A stretch of DNA of 64,000 bases, taken from NCBI RefSeq assembly GCF_028768465.1, contig NZ_CP118225.1, positions 186,001 through 250,000 of the forward strand, written 5' to 3'. How positions within the stretch are numbered: position 1 is the stretch's first letter; every line of letters starts with the position of its first letter. Under the pieces are notes generated by a model. It searched no databases, was not told the origin of the DNA, and saw only the letters and a program-made list of their open reading frames with translations. Made by a program: the position numbers and the translations under genes. Origin of the DNA: Rhodopirellula sp. P2 (lineage in GTDB: Bacteria; Planctomycetota; Planctomycetia; Pirellulales; Pirellulaceae). This document shows positions 44,701-53,456 of this stretch, in pieces.

Positions 44701-44887
44701 GAAAATCACGCTCGGCATCGCCACTGGCCAACAGATCACGATCGAAGAAGCAGACGTCGAGGAGGAGCGTCCCCAATCCGTCTCGCTGATGCCCGAAGGC
44801 CTCGTCGCCAACTTCACCGAGCAACAACTCGCCGACTTGATCGAATACCTGCTAACACTTCGTCAAGGCGATGCAGTCCAACAATGA
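41726..44887 (+). CDS. Planctomycete membrane-bound dehydrogenase/HEAT/heme-binding fusion protein
   Basis: This 1053-residue protein has a signal peptide (MLRYLWRSAGLLCFVVNCGS). Residues 30-420 form a PQQ-dehydrogenase-like propeller (EVSLWASEPMVRNPTAMEID, GLHGMTFGPDGKLYFTVGDA, NNYEAAVDSFGNVFGSDNDD). The middle (about 430-890) consists of HEAT-like helical repeats. The C-terminal c-type heme site is ACARCHRVTGEGALVGPDL. This domain order is characteristic of a large planctomycete family (TIGR02604/TIGR02603-type). The role is presumably periplasmic oxidation of a sugar or alcohol with heme electron transfer; the substrate is unknown. Confidence 0.92.
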   Translation: MLRYLWRSAGLLCFVVNCGSASAQISPLDSLKSLHPAKGMEVSLWASEPMVRNPTAMEIDSRGRVWIAEGLNYRMKQKEFDSMGRVPDADQIKILSDTNGDGKADQVTVFADNIFPVPLGLAVEEIWEEGVQTGTRVYTGNSPDLLVLEDTDGDDIADRRYPLLTGFRGVDSDHGLHGMTFGPDGKLYFTVGDARYGADKLKRGEPTLDVMDQSGQRVTSSNVGTTLRVNRDGTQLKILSSGHRNNYEAAVDSFGNVFGSDNDDDGNRGCRMYWVMEGGEYGYQHPDSPRHWAEELPGIIPKLVGTGNGSPSGLVVYEGSLLPEQYHGAVLQIDAGTHQVNSHPLVRHGAGFRSDYDVLLKGDDDWFRPVDVSVATDGSLFVCDWYDAGVGGNRFSDQTTGRIYRVSAASGKSNTLTFSGDNAAEALQSPNAVARLAARDQLVRRGAGARDELLALLQDTNSVVRARALHVLHGLPTTGQADVTEALHDPNPRIRETALSLLSESDRNNQSNQNLDRILALVDDPDAGVRRALLLAISNQPTKDIGAALQTLAAAWDGRDRFYLEALRVALIHREPEFITRLFSTLAETAIQAGWDEQSIAVPPYYPVGSNDAFLRLQDQLPPSNSASSVIGLAWVLQRSEALPALEQLLSHNRSPSVEQAASLALAGIADPNAGRVLIQRFFADGVTADSKLEIIRQLGRGLPTNWRELANDDSLQQLFMNALDSPESQITAIESIANASLVGFEAPLMKLAGDDSQQDVVRVAALTSLGKMKHQPVRALAAKLIDDAQGSPSGGRLALAALQTIHFLADDTAQSALLHVLLDDNLPLDARRKSLQLIATTYQGANTVLSLQKQTKIAADLKSELSFLLHNHSDRRIRLAAEQQLPVMAGSDSAKIHNVQAVLALQGDVERGRELFANHKDAACARCHRVTGEGALVGPDLASVGMKYGDRELLYHIQYPSGAINYNFVATTFLLEDGRIQNGLVLNRRDGKITLGIATGQQITIEEADVEEERPQSVSLMPEGLVANFTEQQLADLIEYLLTLRQGDAVQQ

Positions 44888-44959
44888 AGTGGCACAGGCT
44901 TCCAGCCTGTCAAGGAACCACTCCAACCAACCGCCCCCTGCACAACCAAAAACAAAACG

Positions 44960-45898
44960 ATGAGCAACCCCACGCCTTCCGATCGGCTCGCCTTCACTGG
45001 AATGGGTTCACGACGCCAAAACGATAGACCACAACGAGGTGCTGTCAGTTGCCTGGTGCTCTCCACCGTGCTTGCAATCGCCACGTGCGGCAGGGCCGAG
45101 GCCCAAACGCATGCAGAGGATTTGGCGGCAGCGGCCAGATCCGTCCAGCGAATTTCAGCGCATCGTGGCTCGAGCCATGATCGTCCCGAAAACACCATCG
45201 CAGCGATCCAAAGAGCGATGGAAGCCGGAGCAACGGCGGTCGAACTTGACGTCCGCACCTCGCGGGATGGCAAATTAGTGATCATGCACGATGCGAAGGT
45301 GGACCGGACAACCAACGGCAGCGGGCGCGTCAACGATCTGACCTGGGACGAACTGACGGCATTGGACGCCGGAACTTGGTTCGGAACGGAGTACCATGCC
45401 GAACGGGTGCCGTCACTGCAGCAAGCGCTGCAGGTCTGCCGTGGACGGATCGATGTCCAATTGGACCTGAAGGAAGAAGGCCCGACGTATGCGGATCGAA
45501 TTGTCGCAGCCGTGAAAGTCCATGGCGAACCCGCGCGGACGATCGCGGCCGTGCGAACCGTGGAACAATCGCAGCAACTCAAAGAACGCTTGCCGGAACT
45601 CAAGACGCTGATCTTCCTGCGTCAGAAAAAGCAGCTGGATGCGTTCCTCGCGGCGAACATGGATTACTTGCGACCTCAAATCGCCTGGCTCGAAGATGAC
45701 CGGGCGCTCCTGACAAAGATTCGCGAGGCGGGAGCCAAGATTCATTTCGACGCGACCACAGGAACACCCGAGAAAGTTTTGCCGCTGCTAAAATATCGGC
45801 CTGAATCCCTGCTGTGCGATGATCCCGAGAAACTGGTCCAAACGCTTGCCGAACTGCAGACGAAAAACCAATCGAGGACGCAAAGGGCTCAGGACTGA
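44960..45898 (+). CDS. Secreted glycerophosphodiester phosphodiesterase
   Basis: This 312-residue protein has a signal-like region at residues 28-48 (AVSCLVLSTVLAIATCGRAE). Catalytic GDPD features are present: ISAHRGSSHDRPENTIAAIQ, VELDVRTSRDGKLVIMHDA and DVQLDLKEE. It cleaves glycerophosphodiesters to glycerol-3-phosphate and alcohol. It lies 72 bp after the dehydrogenase gene; a short hairpin (ACAGGCTTCCAGCCTGT) lies in that gap. Confidence 0.9.
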   Translation: MSNPTPSDRLAFTGMGSRRQNDRPQRGAVSCLVLSTVLAIATCGRAEAQTHAEDLAAAARSVQRISAHRGSSHDRPENTIAAIQRAMEAGATAVELDVRTSRDGKLVIMHDAKVDRTTNGSGRVNDLTWDELTALDAGTWFGTEYHAERVPSLQQALQVCRGRIDVQLDLKEEGPTYADRIVAAVKVHGEPARTIAAVRTVEQSQQLKERLPELKTLIFLRQKKQLDAFLAANMDYLRPQIAWLEDDRALLTKIREAGAKIHFDATTGTPEKVLPLLKYRPESLLCDDPEKLVQTLAELQTKNQSRTQRAQD

Positions 45899-46249
45899 AT
45901 GGCACTCAATCCATCTCCATTTCCTGCCTCGTCTGGGCCAGATTTGTGTTCGCCGCCTGGCTTCTGCATTCGCTTGTCGCCCTTCGCTTGGCATGGGAAC
46001 ACTTGCGGTTCGCAGCGGCCCGAACCGTTCCCGACAACCTGCCGGCGGCCATTCAGAAACAAAAACTCGCGCCGCCGATCAGCACGACCGATGCCCCTCC
46101 CCGTGTACCATCCGGCGTGATCGCAAGCCCTGCGTTGACCACTCCAACCACGGAGGCGACGCGGGGCGAGTCGAAAAAAGTCGAGAACTCAAAAACATCA
46201 ACCGCGAAGAATTCGCTGTCATCCCAGTGGAAGCATTGAAGGTCACCCC
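45899..46249 (+). other. Gap with a weak small ORF
   Basis: This 351-bp gap between the phosphodiesterase and SGNH genes holds one possible frame, 45946-46239 from GTG. It has a hydrophobic start (FAAWLLHSLVALRLAWEHLR) and an Ala/Pro/Thr/Ser-rich tail. There is no ribosome binding site and no known family, so I treat it as unproven. Confidence 0.3.
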
Positions 46250-47596
46250 ATGAAACCGACCCTGACACTCACCACCATCCTCCTCGTGGTGCAACCGATC
46301 GCGATCTGTTGCGTCACATCGATCGCGGCAAAATCTCCCGTCACGACGCCCGCCGAGGTACGACTGACAGGAGCATGGACCGTTTCGGTGACGGTGCCAG
46401 ACGCTCAATCGGTGGCTGCTGAACTGAAAATCCCTGGCCCCGAAATCGTCACGGTCACTCACGAGAAACACGACCGGCTTCCCGACTTCGACGCCAAGAC
46501 GACAGCGGGCTGGCGAAAGGGTGCTCGGCTCAAAGGCGTCATCGCAGCAGAATGCACGGTCGAAGGTTTGCTCGACCCCACCAGTGTTGTCGTTCGAGCC
46601 GGTCAGGAACCCGCGGCCAAGACATTTCAAAAAGGGATCGACTACGAGGCTGACCTTGTCTCCGGCACTGTCGGTCGGTTGCCGCAGGGTGCCATCGGCC
46701 CCAACCAACCGGTGTACATCGACTACCAACACACCAAACAGCGCATCGATTCGATCGTGCTCGACGGCAATCGTCAAATCGTGCTGAAGAAAGGAACGCC
46801 ACATGCTTCCATGCCCCAACCGCCGGCGTTGGATGCGGGCCAGACTCGACTGGCGAACATTTATCTTCCCGCCCGCCTTGATGCCCTGAGTACGGAGCAC
46901 CTGTTCCCGATCCTGGAAACCGCCTACCCCGAAACAACAACAAATGGTTCCTCGGTTGCGGAAACATTGCTGCCCAAGTCCTTGAAAAAGCTTCAGTCCG
47001 GAGAGCCGCTCAAAATCTTGGCCTGGGGCGACAGCGTGTCGACCTTCAATCGCTACCAAACGATGTTTGTGGAGCGTCTGAAATCCCGCTATCCGAACGC
47101 CAAGATTGAATTGGTCACGGAGGCCTGGGGCGGCCGGAATACCGGTAGCTACCTGAGCGAACCGCCGGGCAGCGAACACAACTACCAGGAGAAGGTGTTG
47201 AACCGGCAGGCCGATCTGATCGTGTCTGAGTTCGTCAACGATGCCGGTCTTTCAGAAACGCAAGTGAAGGAGCGTTACGGAAAGATCCTGGCCGACTTCC
47301 GCGAGAGAGGTGCCGAGTGGATCATTCTGACACCGCACTATGTTCGCCCCAGCTGGATGAAATTTTCGAGCCAACGAAACATTGATGACGATCCCCGCGC
47401 CTACGTCAAAGGCGTACGTGCTTTTGCGCAACAGAACCAGATCGCGGTCGCTGAAGGATCCCTTCGCTACGGCCGACTCTGGCGACAGGGAATCCCCTAC
47501 ATCACCCTGATGGAAAACAACATCAACCACCCCAACGTCAACGGTCACCGGATCTTCGCCGACAGCCTGATGGCACTTTTCCCAATGCCCGAATGA
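46250..47596 (+). CDS. Secreted SGNH/GDSL-type hydrolase
   Basis: This 448-residue protein has a signal peptide (LTLTTILLVVQPIAICCVTS). An N-terminal beta-rich region (about 30-240) precedes an SGNH domain: block I LKILAWGDSVSTFNRYQ, a block III-like region IVSEFVNDAGLSE, and the final block NHPNVNGHRIFADSL with the catalytic His. It probably removes acyl or acetyl groups from a carbohydrate. It belongs to the polysaccharide-type gene set of this region. Confidence 0.88.
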   Translation: MKPTLTLTTILLVVQPIAICCVTSIAAKSPVTTPAEVRLTGAWTVSVTVPDAQSVAAELKIPGPEIVTVTHEKHDRLPDFDAKTTAGWRKGARLKGVIAAECTVEGLLDPTSVVVRAGQEPAAKTFQKGIDYEADLVSGTVGRLPQGAIGPNQPVYIDYQHTKQRIDSIVLDGNRQIVLKKGTPHASMPQPPALDAGQTRLANIYLPARLDALSTEHLFPILETAYPETTTNGSSVAETLLPKSLKKLQSGEPLKILAWGDSVSTFNRYQTMFVERLKSRYPNAKIELVTEAWGGRNTGSYLSEPPGSEHNYQEKVLNRQADLIVSEFVNDAGLSETQVKERYGKILADFRERGAEWIILTPHYVRPSWMKFSSQRNIDDDPRAYVKGVRAFAQQNQIAVAEGSLRYGRLWRQGIPYITLMENNINHPNVNGHRIFADSLMALFPMPE

Positions 47597-47754
47597 ACGG
47601 GGGGATTCATTCCGAATCAACTTGCCCCTGATTTCTCGCGTCGTCTTCCGGCGTGGTTTGGGGACCAGCATGGCGTTGCTTCATCATTCCATTGCACCGA
47701 AGAAACCTGCCCATCGGACTTCTTCGCTTGGCTCACTTTGACCTCCGCGGACAA

Positions 47755-47970
47755 CTACCGCGCCGTTCCTGATGGGCCGATGCAGCTCTTCGAAAGCACG
47801 ACGTTGTCAAAGTAAACGATGTTTCCTGATTGCTTTGCCCAGCGGTCTGTGACGTCGCTTTCCAACGTCAATGCGTTGGCGAATCGAATTGGGCTGGCTC
47901 GCCAGTTGAAACCAGTCCAATGCCCGCGCAGCTTACCGTCGATCCACTGAGCTTGCTCACCATCGTTTTC
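47755..47970 (-). pseudogene. C-terminal remnant of a polysaccharide-lyase-like protein
   Basis: The minus-strand frame ending with TAG at 47755 reads DGEQAQWIDGKLRGHWTGFN, then FANALTLESDVTDRW and IVYFDNVVLSKSCIGP. This is the usual end of concanavalin-fold lyase or LamG-like proteins (DGxQxxWxDGKL, FDNVVLxxxYIGP). Upstream the frame runs straight into the 129-bp-type repeat at 47979, and no N-terminal part can be recognised beyond it. The whole gap 47597-48369 has no intact gene. Confidence 0.45.
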
Positions 47971-47978
47971 GGAGGAAC

Positions 47979-48160
47979 GGGAGGCAGGAGCCTCCAAGAC
48001 AATGTGTGCCCAGGCGGAGCCTGGGTACAAGATGGCTCCACTCGTGCCTAGGCTCCTGCCTGGGAACGCAATGCACGGCAGGCTCTGCCTGCCGGTTCGG
48101 AGGAACAGGAGGCAGGAGCCTCCAAGACAATCTGTGCCCAGGCAGAGCCTGGGTACAAGA
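47979..48160. repeat. Dispersed partial copies of the 129-bp multi-hairpin repeat
   Basis: About one and a half units, with GGAGGCAGGAGCCTCC hairpins at both ends, GCCCAGGCGGAGCCTGGG, CTAGGCTCCTGCCTGGGAAC and GGCAGGCTCTGCCTGCC between. They match arrays A and B, more than 25 kb away. They directly abut the lyase remnant. Confidence 0.88.
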
Positions 48161-48369
48161 GGGTCGCACGCCATGCTGATGCCCTGTCAGAATCCCCGAG
48201 CGAAAGACGATGCCGGCGCCCACATCCAGGGTAGCCGTGTCCTGGACTACAATGACCAACTCGAGCGTCAAACGTGCCGTCAGTCCCAATCGTTGATGGA
48301 CAGGAGGAGCGTGCCTCCAGTGACGTTTCGCGACACCCAAACCATGCTCGAAGAGGTAGATAGAGGCTC

Positions 48370-49668
48370 ATGATGGAACGACACGTCAGATGGATGATCA
48401 CCTTGCTCTTGCTGATCGTGTGTTGCGAGGGAGGGCCGGTCGAAGCGGCCTCCCCAACCACGCCTGGACAAGCCGATTCGGTATCACGCCGCATCGTCAC
48501 TCCCAACGAGTTCGAGGGAACGGACATCGAGCGGATCAACGAGGCGATTGAGGTGGCTGCCGCCAATGGTGGTCGAGCAGTGATCCCGAAATTCAACTGG
48601 GTGGACGGGAAACGGCAAGACATCTGGCGGATTGATTCGGCAATTCTGCTGCAGAACGACACCACGCTTGAACTGGAGAACTGCCACATCAAGCTGTCTG
48701 ATCGGTGCCGAGACAACTTCATGCGCAGTGCAAACTGCGGACTGGGCATGACCGACATTCAACCAATGCAGAACATCCATGTTCGCGGCGTCGGCCAAGT
48801 CGTGTTGGAGGGGGCTGACCGCCCGCGAGCAACCGGCGACAGTGGCAAGACACTCGGAAAACACACCTTCGGTACAGATGCAGGTGTCGCGGGCGAAAGC
48901 CAGTCGGGTGACTGGCGAAACATTGGAATTCTCTTGGCCTTCGTCGATCATTTCAGCATCGAGAACATCAGCATTCAAGATTCTCATTGCTGGGCGATTT
49001 CGCTGGAACGCTGTGCCCACGGCACGCTGCGAGACCTTGACTTTGCATCAACTGGCCACAAGACGATCGACAACACTCGCAAGACGATCTTGAATCAAGA
49101 CGGGATCGATCTTCGCATGGGCTGCCACGATATCCTGATCGACAACATCACGGGTTCCACCGGCGATGACTTGATTGCTTTGACGGCCATTCCCCGACCC
49201 GAAATCCTGGCTGGCAGCGTCGCTTCCACGATGGTCAGTGCTGGCAAGGATCGCGGTCAAGGACTTGACGCGATCCGGCATATCATCGTCAGAAATGTGA
49301 AAGGATACTCTCGTGGCGGACACCACATTGTCAGGCTGCTGAACACGTCGGGTGTAAAGATGCACGACATTCTGGTGGATGGACTGATCGACACCTCTCC
49401 GGACGGCTTACGATGCAAGGCGGCAGTCAAAATCGGAGACCATTCCTACGGAGGCGGCGTGGCACCGCTGGGCGACACTCAGCGCATCATCGTGAACAAC
49501 GTCACCAGCCAGTCGAAGCATACGATCCTGGTCGGTGGTTCGCTCGCGGACTCGATCCTCACCAATCTCATTCGCTTCGGATCGCCAGGAGACGCGGTCA
49601 CGATCCAGGCGGGAGCGGACTCCATCCGAGACGTCACGATCACCAACGTCCACGTCTTGGACAACTGA
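48370..49668 (+). CDS. Secreted GH28-like right-handed beta-helix protein
   Basis: This 432-residue protein has a signal peptide (MITLLLLIVCCEGGPVEA). Parallel beta-helix repeats and polygalacturonase-like catalytic elements follow (NQDGIDLRMGCHDILIDNIT, then STGDDLIALTA with the Asp pair, and later GHHIVRLLNTSGV). It resembles GH28/pectate-lyase-superfamily enzymes acting on acidic polysaccharides. Several acidic residues of classic GH28 are not exactly conserved, so the substrate is open. Confidence 0.83.
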   Translation: MMERHVRWMITLLLLIVCCEGGPVEAASPTTPGQADSVSRRIVTPNEFEGTDIERINEAIEVAAANGGRAVIPKFNWVDGKRQDIWRIDSAILLQNDTTLELENCHIKLSDRCRDNFMRSANCGLGMTDIQPMQNIHVRGVGQVVLEGADRPRATGDSGKTLGKHTFGTDAGVAGESQSGDWRNIGILLAFVDHFSIENISIQDSHCWAISLERCAHGTLRDLDFASTGHKTIDNTRKTILNQDGIDLRMGCHDILIDNITGSTGDDLIALTAIPRPEILAGSVASTMVSAGKDRGQGLDAIRHIIVRNVKGYSRGGHHIVRLLNTSGVKMHDILVDGLIDTSPDGLRCKAAVKIGDHSYGGGVAPLGDTQRIIVNNVTSQSKHTILVGGSLADSILTNLIRFGSPGDAVTIQAGADSIRDVTITNVHVLDN

Positions 49669-49722
49669 ACGATCAGGGGCCGTTCAAGTGCCTTGCCTGC
49701 CAAAATGACGAGCCCACTGGAG

Positions 49723-50046
49723 CTACTCGCTGCTGATGGTCAGCGGCTCGAAATCGGCTTCTTGAAAGTCGGCCACCTCGCTCAGCCACCGCTGCTGCAC
49801 GAAATTCACATGAGCAGGGTGCTCGCAATAGGCGAGGTATTCCCCCTGCGTCTGGAACTGCATTGAAATGCCGTGCGTGTGTGAATTCTTTGAATTCGTC
49901 TGTCGACGAATTCGAAAGTGTTGCACCCCGGGAATCGCGGCGAGTTCCGAGGCGGCGTTCAGAAACTCCGCTTCCTTCGGCGAGCCGAGGTCGTGAATCA
50001 GCCGGAAGGTCACAGTGTGTTCGATCGCAAACGTGGTCGTGGTCAT
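49723..50046 (-). CDS. Dabb (stress-responsive alpha/beta barrel) domain protein
   Basis: This 107-residue protein begins MTTTTFAIEHTVTFRL. The sequence IEHTVTFRLIHDLGSPKEAE with ISMQFQTQGEYLAYCEHPAH matches the Dabb fold (H-x-V-x-F and YxxxPxH). Such small dimeric proteins serve as cyclases or have unknown roles. It converges with the GH28-like gene. Confidence 0.83.
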   Translation of the reverse strand: MTTTTFAIEHTVTFRLIHDLGSPKEAEFLNAASELAAIPGVQHFRIRRQTNSKNSHTHGISMQFQTQGEYLAYCEHPAHVNFVQQRWLSEVADFQEADFEPLTISSE

Positions 50047-50255
50047 CGGGGCACCTCATCGCGCAATGTCGGTTGTCTCTGGGAAGCTGTTCTTGCCGTG
50101 ATCGAATTCAAGGTGGCTCGCTTTTGTTAGCAATGCGTTTGAAGCACAGAATGCCGGCGTGGGTGACTGCTCTGCTGGTCGAACCGAGTTCGACGCTCGG
50201 CAGCTTTCGAGTCCCGTTCCTGCACTTCCAACTCACGAAGACAGCAGAAGAACTC

Positions 50256-51875
50256 TCATTCTGCCCCGCCAGGGCTGGAACGAACATCCCCGACTGTTGG
50301 TGCGGGCAACTCCGATACCATGACGGCTGTGTCAGGAGCCTTTCCAGAGTAGAAGGAGACGTGGTGGGTGTCCCCAATCACGGTGGCATTGGCGTTGCCT
50401 GAATCCCATGCAAGCGGACTGCCGGTGGCGACCGCCTCCGAAGCGGGCCAAAGCAACGGATGGTCAAAGACGACTTCTGGATCCACGACTCGGCGCCGCA
50501 GGATGCCTCGACCGCGTTCGTAATAATAGTTGCTCAACCAACCGGTTTTGGCGTCGAGAATGAGGCTGGGGGTTGAGGCGTAAATATCGCTGATGTTGGT
50601 TTGCTGGCGTGTCCACGTAGCACCGTTGTCCGTCGAGACCATCTGGAATTGAGCTGGCCCGCTTTCCGTTCGCGCGACGGCAAGGATCCTGCCATCGCCG
50701 AGGTAAACCGCGGAGGGTTCGGTGGGCCAGTCCGCTTTCAACAACCCGGACTCGACGGGAGTCTGCTTCCAGGTGGCACCGTCGTCGCTGCTGGTCATCA
50801 GGCCCCAAGAGTGAACCGCTTTGTCACTGTAGTTGCCCGCGAACCACAAGGCCATCAACCCCACCTCGGGGACCGCGAAGACATCCGTGATCTGCATCGG
50901 TTGTGTGGCGAGTTCAGGAGTCGCCACAAGCGTGAAGGTCACGCCATCGGTGGTGCGGTAGAGGTCGTGGTGCCGCTCCTTGCCGACGCGGCGCACCCAC
51001 AGCAGCATCGCTCCCGTGGAATCCAGGCCCTTCCCGACCGTGACTTCGCCGAAGCCAGGAGTGTTGGCGACGACCGTTTCCGCCGTCCACGTTTTTCCGC
51101 CATCGGTCGAAGTCCGTGCATACACCGCGCGAGCGTCCTCACCAATCGAATGCGCGGAACCCCGGCTATAGGTGCAGACCAGTTTGTCGCCAATGGCCTG
51201 AGTCATCGGCCACGAGTTGTAGCCACTCACATCCTGCACAAAATGGGCTTCCGCGAGAGCGTTCAATGGCGTCACCTTCACCACCGCCAAACCAGTGGGG
51301 CGAGTGAACGTGTCACCGGGCAAACCAGGTTCACGCTGAATTCGCACCGTCAGAGGCGCGTTGGGAACCACTTCGTAGTAGGACTCCAAAACGATGGTGC
51401 GGGAATGAAGCGGGCCGGCGGGAAGCGGTGTCCGCACAGGTTTGCCCAACGCGTATCGCGATGTGAACGGCGCATCCTCCACCATCTGCGACAAGTGAAC
51501 CCGATAAACATCTTCCAAGTCCGGGTTGGTCCCCGCATCGGTGGAGGTCACCACGATCTCGACCTTCACCGCGACGCACTCGCCGGGAAGCCCGTTGACG
51601 ATGCCAGCAACCGATTGCCCCTCGGTGCCGCCGGACAAAGACCACACGGGAATGTGCGTGGACCCACTCGACATCAGAACGAGCGAAGGCTTCCCCGTTG
51701 CAATCGACAGATCATTCGCGGTCAGATAAACCGGAGCCCATCGATGGGAGCCCCGTTCTTCGAGTGCGTCTGCGTCATGCTCCATCGCGGACGCAGTGAT
51801 TTCCCCGGGCAGAATCGCCAGAACCACAACCAGAGGGACGAGCGATAGGCGCAGAGCAGGCGGCAACGATTTCAT
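50256..51875 (-). CDS. Secreted sialidase-family (BNR) protein 2
   Basis: This protein of about 539 residues starts at ATG 51875 with a signal peptide (LRLSLVPLVVVLAILPGEIT). An N-terminal beta domain (about 40-210) precedes a propeller with three clear Asp boxes (STDGGKTW, SSDDGATW, STDNGATW). It is a second exo-sialidase-like enzyme of the region, larger than the first. The substrate is unknown. Confidence 0.87.
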   Translation of the reverse strand: MKSLPPALRLSLVPLVVVLAILPGEITASAMEHDADALEERGSHRWAPVYLTANDLSIATGKPSLVLMSSGSTHIPVWSLSGGTEGQSVAGIVNGLPGECVAVKVEIVVTSTDAGTNPDLEDVYRVHLSQMVEDAPFTSRYALGKPVRTPLPAGPLHSRTIVLESYYEVVPNAPLTVRIQREPGLPGDTFTRPTGLAVVKVTPLNALAEAHFVQDVSGYNSWPMTQAIGDKLVCTYSRGSAHSIGEDARAVYARTSTDGGKTWTAETVVANTPGFGEVTVGKGLDSTGAMLLWVRRVGKERHHDLYRTTDGVTFTLVATPELATQPMQITDVFAVPEVGLMALWFAGNYSDKAVHSWGLMTSSDDGATWKQTPVESGLLKADWPTEPSAVYLGDGRILAVARTESGPAQFQMVSTDNGATWTRQQTNISDIYASTPSLILDAKTGWLSNYYYERGRGILRRRVVDPEVVFDHPLLWPASEAVATGSPLAWDSGNANATVIGDTHHVSFYSGKAPDTAVMVSELPAPTVGDVRSSPGGAE

Positions 51876-52202
51876 GGCGTTCAAAACAGGCGGGGAAGGA
51901 ACGGTCGGCACAACGTTCCCTCCAGCGGGTCTCGAAGCACCTTCGACACATCGGCGACCAAGCGTTTTCTTGGCAGACCAACCTTACCTGAGCGAACCGG
52001 CCGACTCAATCTTTGGACATGGGAGCGACTCGCGTCGCTGCTCCAGTGCAAATTGCTGAATCAATGCCAAACATCCCCCGTGGAGCAATCGATCGCAAGC
52101 GTCTTTTGTTTTCGGTTCGAATCGTGCCATGAATCCGGTCTCCTTGGTTCGTCATTTCACAGCATCCGAGAGTGCTCCCCTGTTGGCTTTCTCGCTGAAA
52201 CA
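51876..52202. other. Intergenic region upstream of sialidase 2
   Basis: I see no gene or strong signal in these 327 bp. A minus-strand frame crosses them from inside the neighbouring membrane-protein gene, but it is out of frame with that gene and lacks domain features. Confidence 0.55.
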
Positions 52203-52922
52203 TCAAGCGATGCACAGCATGTAAAAACCCAACGAGCCGACTGCGGACATCTGCATCACGAGCAGCAAGTACGCGATCGTTCGCTTCGGCCCCAGGCAAA
52301 TCATCCAAATGCCAAGCACAAGCTCCAGTGCGGTCAGTAGAAACGCCAGCCATTGTGATTCGAGGAAATGTTGCCCGAACACTTGACTCAGCATTGCCGC
52401 CGGAAGAAAGGCGGGCATGCCAGCAAACATCACCACAAGGTCGAGAAAGATCCTGCCAAGTTCCTTGTACCCGACCACCCAGGCGTACGGCAGGGCCATG
52501 CATGCGAACAATGTCGCTGCGGCCATCCGATGCTGCGGATTTCGGACGCAGAACGCAATGAAGTACGCGAACGCGCCGGCGCAAACGATCGCACTCACCC
52601 CAAGCGGGAACTTGGCCAGCAGCGGAATCGCGATGGCAACGCCCGCGGTGAGAATCAACAAGGTGCGAACGGAGAATCGCATCGACGTCCGTGGGGCGTC
52701 ACTCGATGCTTGGCGTCTGATGGGCAACCACGGCAGAACCAAGCAGAACGCCAAGGAAGCGATCGACGAACCAAGCGGGACCTTCCATAGCAGCGACGAA
52801 GGGCGACTTTGGTCCGAGTCCGTCCACGCGTAGAAACTCGGAATCAACCAGCCGACGAGCAAGCTGCCCCCAATGAACAGCTGGAAGATCGGAATTCGCG
52901 ATGTCAGCTTAGAAGTTCCCAT
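52203..52922 (-). CDS. Hypothetical multi-pass membrane protein
   Basis: This 239-residue protein has about six hydrophobic segments. One begins with MRFSVRTLLILTAGVAIAIP, a start pattern often seen in uncharacterised planctomycete membrane proteins. I recognise no functional motif. ATG 52922 lacks a clear ribosome binding site. It stands alone between two intergenic gaps. Confidence 0.75.
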   Translation of the reverse strand: MGTSKLTSRIPIFQLFIGGSLLVGWLIPSFYAWTDSDQSRPSSLLWKVPLGSSIASLAFCLVLPWLPIRRQASSDAPRTSMRFSVRTLLILTAGVAIAIPLLAKFPLGVSAIVCAGAFAYFIAFCVRNPQHRMAAATLFACMALPYAWVVGYKELGRIFLDLVVMFAGMPAFLPAAMLSQVFGQHFLESQWLAFLLTALELVLGIWMICLGPKRTIAYLLLVMQMSAVGSLGFYMLCIA

Positions 52923-53456
52923 GCTCCTTCAAGAGCCCGTTTTGACTCGCCCGTTGCGCCCTGATTGCAAAAATCATTCGAGTCGATCTCGAAGCCGGAA
53001 AGGGGAGGGGGGTCATCTTAAATTCGCGTCGGGTGATGATTCCTGCTTCGCCTCGGCACTGAAGCGGGAACGGTTCGGGTTCACTAAGAAATGACACGGA
53101 TTGTCAGAGGTAGGTGGATCAGTAGCTACCTTGTTTTGATTTCTTATGGCTCATCCGACGGAAGCGTGCGAGGTACCCTGACTTCAGGTTTTTGGAGGGA
53201 TTTCTCCGATGCCCGAAGTTTGAACGGACCATTCCGAGGCGTTCGAATTGAGTTGCCAAGTGAAGCGGAAGCAAGCTCTGCTGAGGAGCAACTTTCCAAG
53301 GAATAGCTTGGTCTCCGATGCGCCGAACGTGCTTCGCGGCCCACCGGCATGCCGGTGGGTTGTTTTCAACACGGACGCCGTCCATCATTGAACATTCGGA
53401 CATCGGTGCATGCCTTGAAAACCTCGGGCGCACCCTTCCGTCGGATGAGCCTTAGT
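52923..53456. other. Intergenic region with one terminator-like hairpin
   Basis: No supported gene is visible in these 534 bp. A perfect hairpin CCACCGGCATGCCGGTGG at 53341-53358, followed by GTTGTTTTC, may be a weak terminator or a short repeat. Confidence 0.45.

Noticed and set aside
53341-53358. Hairpin CCACCGGCATGCCGGTGG as a definite terminator
   Set aside because: It lacks a proper T run and is far from a gene end in the right direction; mentioned only within the intergenic entry.
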